DNA from: UBA5972 sp964588725
GTDB lineage: Bacteria; Pseudomonadota; Alphaproteobacteria; Rhodobacterales; Rhodobacteraceae
DNA: 64,000 bases
Reading direction: 5' to 3'
Assembly: GCA_964588725.1 (NCBI GenBank)
Contig: CAZPQL010000002.1
Span: forward strand, 26,358-90,357
Shown: piece after piece, positions 60,374 to 64,000 of the stretch
Layout of the letters: the number at the start of each line of letters is the position of its first letter
How positions within the stretch are numbered: position 1 is the stretch's first letter
Made by a program: the position numbers and the translations under genes
The notes under the pieces: model-generated
Told to the model about the DNA's origin: nothing
Seen by the model: only the letters and a program-made list of their open reading frames with translations
Databases searched by the model: none

Positions 60374-60376
60374 GGG

Positions 60377-61204
60377 TTAGTTACGGATTGAAAGTGTTAC
60401 GCCACCCAACACAAGTATCGCCGCGATGGCAAATTGCAAGGTCATGCTTTCGCCCAGCATCAGGATACCCGCCGCAAGCGCGATGATCGGCACTGTAAGT
60501 TGCGCGACCGCAGCCTTTGAGGCACCTAACTCCGGCAATACGGCGTACCACAAAGCATAGCCCAATCCCGATGTGATCGCGCCTGACGCTGCGGCCAAAA
60601 GGACACCATCGACACGCATAGCGACGCCGTCCGTGACCAGCCAGCCAACCAGCAGCGCCACGGGCACCGCCATCAGAAAATTACCGGCTGTGGCTTGCAA
60701 AGGTTGACGAACGCGACGTCCATAAAGCGAATAAAGCCCCCAGCCAACTGCGGACGCCGACATCAGCAGAACACCGCCAACCGGCGGTGCGCTGTCAGTC
60801 GGTGCAAGCACAAATACCAAGCCGACAAATGCAATCATCGCCCCCAGCCACCGCGCCCTTGGCATGGTTTCACCGGACATCAAAGCACCGGCAAACATTG
60901 TGACCTGCACGCCGCCAAATAATACCAGCGCCCCCAGCCCTGCGGGTAACGTCACGTAGGCAAAAGAAAATGCCAGAACATAAAGTGTAAGCGACGCAGC
61001 GGAAAGAACCGAAACCTCCCCAAGATCAACCACGCGTCTGGCGCGGACGTAGACCAGAGCAGACAGGACGACAGCACCTGCAAAAATTCTGATCATGGCA
61101 AAATCCGACGGGCCAATGGCGTCGGTCGCCAGCGCCATACGGTTCAGGATCGAATTGGCGGCAAAAGCAATCATCGTCAATGTGGTCAGGACAATCAGGC
61201 GCAT
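60377..61204 (-). CDS. EamA/DMT family transporter
   Basis: A 275-residue inner-membrane protein with about ten membrane helices arranged as two EamA repeats (for example VLLMSASAVGWGLYSLYGRR at the start of the second). APTDSAPPVGG forms the middle loop and MLGESMTLQFAIAAILVLGG is the final repeat. Members export amino acids, nucleosides or other metabolites; the substrate cannot be predicted. It lies between a GNAT gene (5-base gap) and the lipase gene. Confidence 0.88.
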   Translation of the reverse strand: MRLIVLTTLTMIAFAANSILNRMALATDAIGPSDFAMIRIFAGAVVLSALVYVRARRVVDLGEVSVLSAASLTLYVLAFSFAYVTLPAGLGALVLFGGVQVTMFAGALMSGETMPRARWLGAMIAFVGLVFVLAPTDSAPPVGGVLLMSASAVGWGLYSLYGRRVRQPLQATAGNFLMAVPVALLVGWLVTDGVAMRVDGVLLAAASGAITSGLGYALWYAVLPELGASKAAVAQLTVPIIALAAGILMLGESMTLQFAIAAILVLGGVTLSIRN

Positions 61205-61209
61205 GGATT

Positions 61210-61686
61210 TCAGAAAGCAGTCGGATAAATCATTTCGTGACCCAGCGTGCGAAAATCTTCGGGGTCCAGAACCCGGGCTGCGGTGAATTCACTGGAGAAC
61301 GGCGTGTCAAAGGTCTGCGCCTGTTCGACTTCATATCCAAAGCGCCCGTAATAATGCGGGTTCCCCAAAACAAACACTGCGGTCCATCCCAGTTCCTCGG
61401 CTGCGTCGGTGGCAATTTTGATCAACGCCGATCCAATTCCCTGTTTTTGACGGTCGGGGTGCACCGACACAGGAGCCAACGCCAAAGTGCGCGCCGGCTC
61501 CACCATCTTGGACAGAACTATGTGGCCGATCAGGACATCGCGGTCAGTGGCCACAAATTCGATGACGATATCACCCTTGCGACGCAATTCTTCAACCAGC
61601 AGGCTTTCATCGTGGCGGCTAAAGGCCGCCTCTACCAATTGCGGGATTTGGGCTTGGTCCCGCGCTGTTGCCGGACGTATGAACAT
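61210..61686 (-). CDS. GNAT N-acetyltransferase (YhbS-like)
   Basis: A 158-residue acetyltransferase. MFIRPATARDQAQIPQLVEA is the N-terminal strand-helix, and the acetyl-CoA motif is LAPVSVHPDRQKQGIGSALI. AVFVLGNPHYYGRFGYEVEQ, with the conserved G-x-P-x-YY-x-RFG pattern, is the hallmark of the YhbS group. The target is unknown. It is the first gene of a GNAT-EamA-lipase run on the minus strand. Confidence 0.9.
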   Translation of the reverse strand: MFIRPATARDQAQIPQLVEAAFSRHDESLLVEELRRKGDIVIEFVATDRDVLIGHIVLSKMVEPARTLALAPVSVHPDRQKQGIGSALIKIATDAAEELGWTAVFVLGNPHYYGRFGYEVEQAQTFDTPFSSEFTAARVLDPEDFRTLGHEMIYPTAF

Positions 61687-61718
61687 AGCGCTACGCTAGC
61701 ACGGATTTATGTCGGTGC

Positions 61719-61768
61719 AAAAGAAAAGGGTCGCGCCGCCTGATCTTGTGATCTCGCCGCGCGACCCT
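61719..61768 (-). terminator. Intrinsic terminator after the MAPEG gene
   Basis: A 10-bp perfect stem AGGGTCGCGC/GCGCGACCCT (61727-61736 with 61759-61768), with a 22-base loop that can pair further, followed on the minus strand by TTTCTTTT. It ends the hydrolase-MAPEG operon. Confidence 0.8.
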
Positions 61769-61791
61769 GTATATTTGTATGCGAATTCGGT

Positions 61792-62193
61792 TTAGATCAG
61801 ACCTGATGTAAGCAGCGCGTAAAGAATATAGATCATCGACAACGACCCCATACCAAATCCGACCAGCCGCAGGTTGGCAACGCCCAGGTAATATAGCGGC
61901 CCGTAGATTGCCCGCCCGATAATGTAGATCAACGTGGCCGTTTCCGCGCCACTGTGTTCCAGACCAACGAGTGCGGCGGTGGCAAACACCGGCACTGAAT
62001 ATGCTGCGGATTCAACCTGATTGCTGTAGGCGTTTTTAATGCGCTTAGCCAGCGGCGAGAAGGTCGCCTCGGAGCCACGGTTGGACGACCATCCATATTT
62101 GAAGCCCTGAGTCGCGTACATAAAGTTGATCTCGACGAACAGCAGCACAAAAGTGATGAGTCCGATCGAAAATAAGGCTGTCGTATATTCCAT
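61792..62193 (-). CDS. MAPEG family membrane protein
   Basis: A 133-residue four-helix membrane protein, distinct from the MAPEG gene at 40119. The conserved block KRIKNAYSNQVESAAYSVPV corresponds to the MAPEG R-x2-R/N-x2-N-x2-E pattern, with some glutathione-motif residues changed. ALLTSGLI ends the last helix. It starts 34 bases after the haloalkane dehalogenase-like gene and ends at a strong terminator, so the two form an operon controlled by the divergent TetR protein. Confidence 0.82.
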   Translation of the reverse strand: MEYTTALFSIGLITFVLLFVEINFMYATQGFKYGWSSNRGSEATFSPLAKRIKNAYSNQVESAAYSVPVFATAALVGLEHSGAETATLIYIIGRAIYGPLYYLGVANLRLVGFGMGSLSMIYILYALLTSGLI

Positions 62194-62227
62194 GATATGT
62201 TCCTTGTGGTTGGTGGCTTAAGCGGAT

Positions 62228-63109
62228 TTAGTCGGCGGCGGAATTCCAAACTTCGGCTTTGAGGAATGCAATGATGTTGTCGGCTATTTCCCGGCCTGCG
62301 TCTTCCTGCAGAAAATGTCCGGCGTTGCGGATCACCTGAAACCGACCGTTTGGCACCATGGCGGCGATGCGTTCGCCGTCTTTTACCTTGAACGCGATAT
62401 CCTTATCCGAGAAATTTACCAGCACCGGCAGATTCCATGTTTTCAGCGTTTCCCCGATATTAGTGATGTATTCAAAATTAGGATGGCCCGGCGCGGCGGG
62501 CACCAGTTTGGGAAACGACGCGACGCCACCACGCGATTGCGGGGTCGGGTGCGGCATCAGGTACTGCGTTTTGGCCCGGGGGTCGAGCTTGCGGTGAAAC
62601 CCGGCGGAAAGCGCCAGTTTACGCATCAAATCAAGCTTGCGGATCAGAAAGCTGGAAAATGCACCGTGAGTGAACAGCAGGCGAAACGGCCCCGGCAGTT
62701 TCATGGGTGCCACCAAAGTATTGAGAATGACCAGTGACTTGATATCCTTCTGATTTTCGATGGCATAGCCCAGCGAAATCGGCCCACCCCAGTCCTGCCC
62801 GACAATGGTGACGTCTTTGACCTTAAGGTTTTCCATCAGTGCCGTGATTTGCGCAATGTGCCTGGGCAGACTGTAGTAACTTTCGTCCTCAGGCTTATCG
62901 GACAATCCAAATCCGATCAGATCAGGGACGATACACCGGTAACCAGCGTTCACCAACGGCGGGATCATTTTGCGGTAAAGATAGCTCCACGTCGGTTCAC
63001 CGTGCATCATTAGTATGACGGGACCTTTGCCCTCGTCCACGTAATGCATGCGCACCCCGTCGATATCGAAATAGTTTTCCTCGAACGGAAACTCGTATCT
63101 GTACGCCAC
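62228..63109 (-). CDS. Haloalkane dehalogenase-like alpha/beta hydrolase
   Basis: A 293-residue protein. I start at the GTG complementary to 63107-63109, five bases after a GGAG site; GTG codons further up are possible. The nucleophile is Asp106 followed by Trp107 in VGQDWGGPISLGY, as in dehalogenases, where that Trp helps hold the halide. MHGEPTWSYLYRKMIPPLV gives the oxyanion segment, NFSDKDIAF the likely acid (Asp235 or Asp237) and NAGHFLQED the base His265. This fits subfamily I of the haloalkane dehalogenases. Epoxide hydrolase is the main alternative but usually lacks this HGEP-W/DW set. Confidence 0.85.
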   Translation of the reverse strand: MAYRYEFPFEENYFDIDGVRMHYVDEGKGPVILMMHGEPTWSYLYRKMIPPLVNAGYRCIVPDLIGFGLSDKPEDESYYSLPRHIAQITALMENLKVKDVTIVGQDWGGPISLGYAIENQKDIKSLVILNTLVAPMKLPGPFRLLFTHGAFSSFLIRKLDLMRKLALSAGFHRKLDPRAKTQYLMPHPTPQSRGGVASFPKLVPAAPGHPNFEYITNIGETLKTWNLPVLVNFSDKDIAFKVKDGERIAAMVPNGRFQVIRNAGHFLQEDAGREIADNIIAFLKAEVWNSAAD

Positions 63110-63140
63110 AATCACTCCGATATAACTTAACACATCTTTT

Positions 63141-63158
63141 ATATAACACTTGTTATAT
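63141..63158. promoter_or_regulatory. TetR-type operator palindrome
   Basis: ATATAACA-CT-TGTTATAT, a perfect 8-2-8 inverted repeat midway between the divergent hydrolase and TetR genes. Half-sites TATAAC also occur at about 63121 and 63183. Confidence 0.75.
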
Positions 63159-63212
63159 TGTTTGCAAGCGGTTATTCTTGCGTATAACGCTGGTACGACT
63201 ACGGGCGGCTGA

Positions 63213-63860
63213 TTGAACTTGTTGGAAAGGTTTACCCGATTTGTGACTTATTCAGACAAATCGTTGCCCGCCCGCGAACGGCTGCTAAACGCGGGCGCGG
63301 ATCTGTTTGCAAAATACGGCTACGCCGGTGCCTCTGTGCGCGAGATTTGCAAGCGTGCCGACACAGGCGTGAACATGATCCACCACTATTTCGCCAACAA
63401 AAAGGGGCTGTACGATGAAATTCTGGCCAGCTTTTCTGACACGGTATTGCTGGTGCCCATCCGCATTATCACAGAACCCCCGCGCAGCCGCGAGAATCTG
63501 ATTTCGCGGTTTGAAATTTTCGTCGAGGAATCGCTCGAGGCGCTCATCGCCAACCGCCAGCTTTATGAAATGGCCGTACGCGAACGCATGATATTCGCTG
63601 CGTTTCAAACATATACCGATCGGCTGATCGCGTTTCTTGACGCCGGTAAAACCGCATCGCTTGTGCGCCCCGATCTTGATATCGACATGCTGACCGGCTT
63701 TGTGATGGACCGGCTGGGCAATCAGGTTCTGTTTGCTGAATGGATGCAGAAAACCTACGGATACAGCATTCTGACCGATCCCGCTTATCGAAAACGCTGG
63801 TTGCGGGCCAATCTCGATTTTGTTTTCAACGGCGCGTTGGCTCCGGTGACGACCCGGTAA
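63213..63860 (+). CDS. TetR/AcrR family transcriptional regulator
   Basis: A repressor of up to 215 residues. The helix-turn-helix is ASVREICKRADTGVNMIHHY, followed by the standard FANKKGLYDEIL. The C-terminal ligand domain is unassigned. The start is uncertain: TTG codons at 63213 and 63222, or a GTG at 63243 with GGAAAGG upstream, would all keep the DNA-binding domain intact. It is divergent from the dehalogenase-like gene across a perfect palindrome, so it probably represses that operon and itself. Confidence 0.9.
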   Translation: MNLLERFTRFVTYSDKSLPARERLLNAGADLFAKYGYAGASVREICKRADTGVNMIHHYFANKKGLYDEILASFSDTVLLVPIRIITEPPRSRENLISRFEIFVEESLEALIANRQLYEMAVRERMIFAAFQTYTDRLIAFLDAGKTASLVRPDLDIDMLTGFVMDRLGNQVLFAEWMQKTYGYSILTDPAYRKRWLRANLDFVFNGALAPVTTR

Positions 63861-63946
63861 AAAACGGAATACCACCTTAGTTTTACTATTGAAGGTTCGG
63901 ACTCAAAGCGCTAGATCAGCGGCTCTGGTACGTGCCGGAAAATCGT

Positions 63947-64000
<54 letters not shown>

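Overview
This window looks like chromosomal DNA from a marine alphaproteobacterium of the Rhodobacterales (Roseobacter/Rhodobacter relatives). The inference rests on gene content and order: a ctaC-ctaB-small ORF-ctaG-ctaE cytochrome aa3 cluster followed by SURF1, thrC and an M16 peptidase; a tandem glycine riboswitch before gcvT-gcvH-gcvP; a methylmalonyl-CoA epimerase next to a DUF1467 gene; an SHP/DHC haem-protein operon like that of Rhodobacter sphaeroides; and a 49-codon Rhodobacterales-type small protein. Gene density is high, many neighbours share ATGA-type stop/start overlaps, and base composition is mostly GC-rich. No insertion sequence, prophage, CRISPR array or plasmid function was seen. 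The assignment to an order comes from recall of gene order, not from a database search.

Layout. 1-3.4 kb (minus): glycine cleavage genes under a glycine riboswitch. 3.5-7.7 kb: a gamma-glutamylcyclotransferase-like protein, a short glutamyl-tRNA synthetase, a flavin dehydrogenase and a GNAT acetyltransferase. 7.7-14.6 kb (minus): M16 peptidase, threonine synthase, SURF1 and the cytochrome c oxidase set. 14.7-20.5 kb: tldD, dprA, a secreted unknown and topA. 20.6-24.4 kb (minus): a three-gene PLP lyase / M24 hydrolase / racemase-like operon and a response regulator. 24.5-30 kb: methylmalonyl-CoA epimerase, DUF1467, an EI24 membrane protein, a nitroreductase, a GNAT protein and a DUF1501/DUF1800 pair. 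30.3-32.7 kb: aspS with an AT-rich inserted patch, followed by a kptA gene broken by an internal deletion. 32.9-36.2 kb: an unusual metallo-beta-lactamase-fold protein and a haem operon (cytochrome b fused to a diheme cytochrome c, SHP, and a second diheme cytochrome c). 36.6-46.5 kb: carB, MAPEG, a FabH-like synthase, GST, VOC protein, thymidine kinase, hydroxyacid dehydrogenase, csaA, proC and a YbjN protein. 46.6-52.7 kb: a BMFP protein, lgt-MidA-pgeF, small proteins, a sulfotransferase-like protein, a degenerate Hint protein and an Lrp regulator. 53-59.6 kb: trxB, sat-cysC, a threonine dehydratase-like enzyme, hsp20-DUF1150, a YdcH protein and purE-purK. 59.6-64 kb: a lipase, EamA transporter, GNAT, MAPEG and haloalkane dehalogenase-like hydrolase divergent from a TetR regulator with a clear operator, then the start of an initiator tRNA-Met gene.

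How the genes fit together. Most of the window is housekeeping: one-carbon and glycine turnover, oxidase assembly, translation, purine and pyrimidine synthesis, sulfate activation and lipoprotein maturation. The accessory parts worth attention are the lyase/hydrolase/racemase operon, the cytochrome b-DHC fusion with SHP, the aspS insert with the decayed kptA, the TetR-controlled hydrolase/MAPEG unit, and a short conserved element that follows the stop codons of at least four minus-strand genes.
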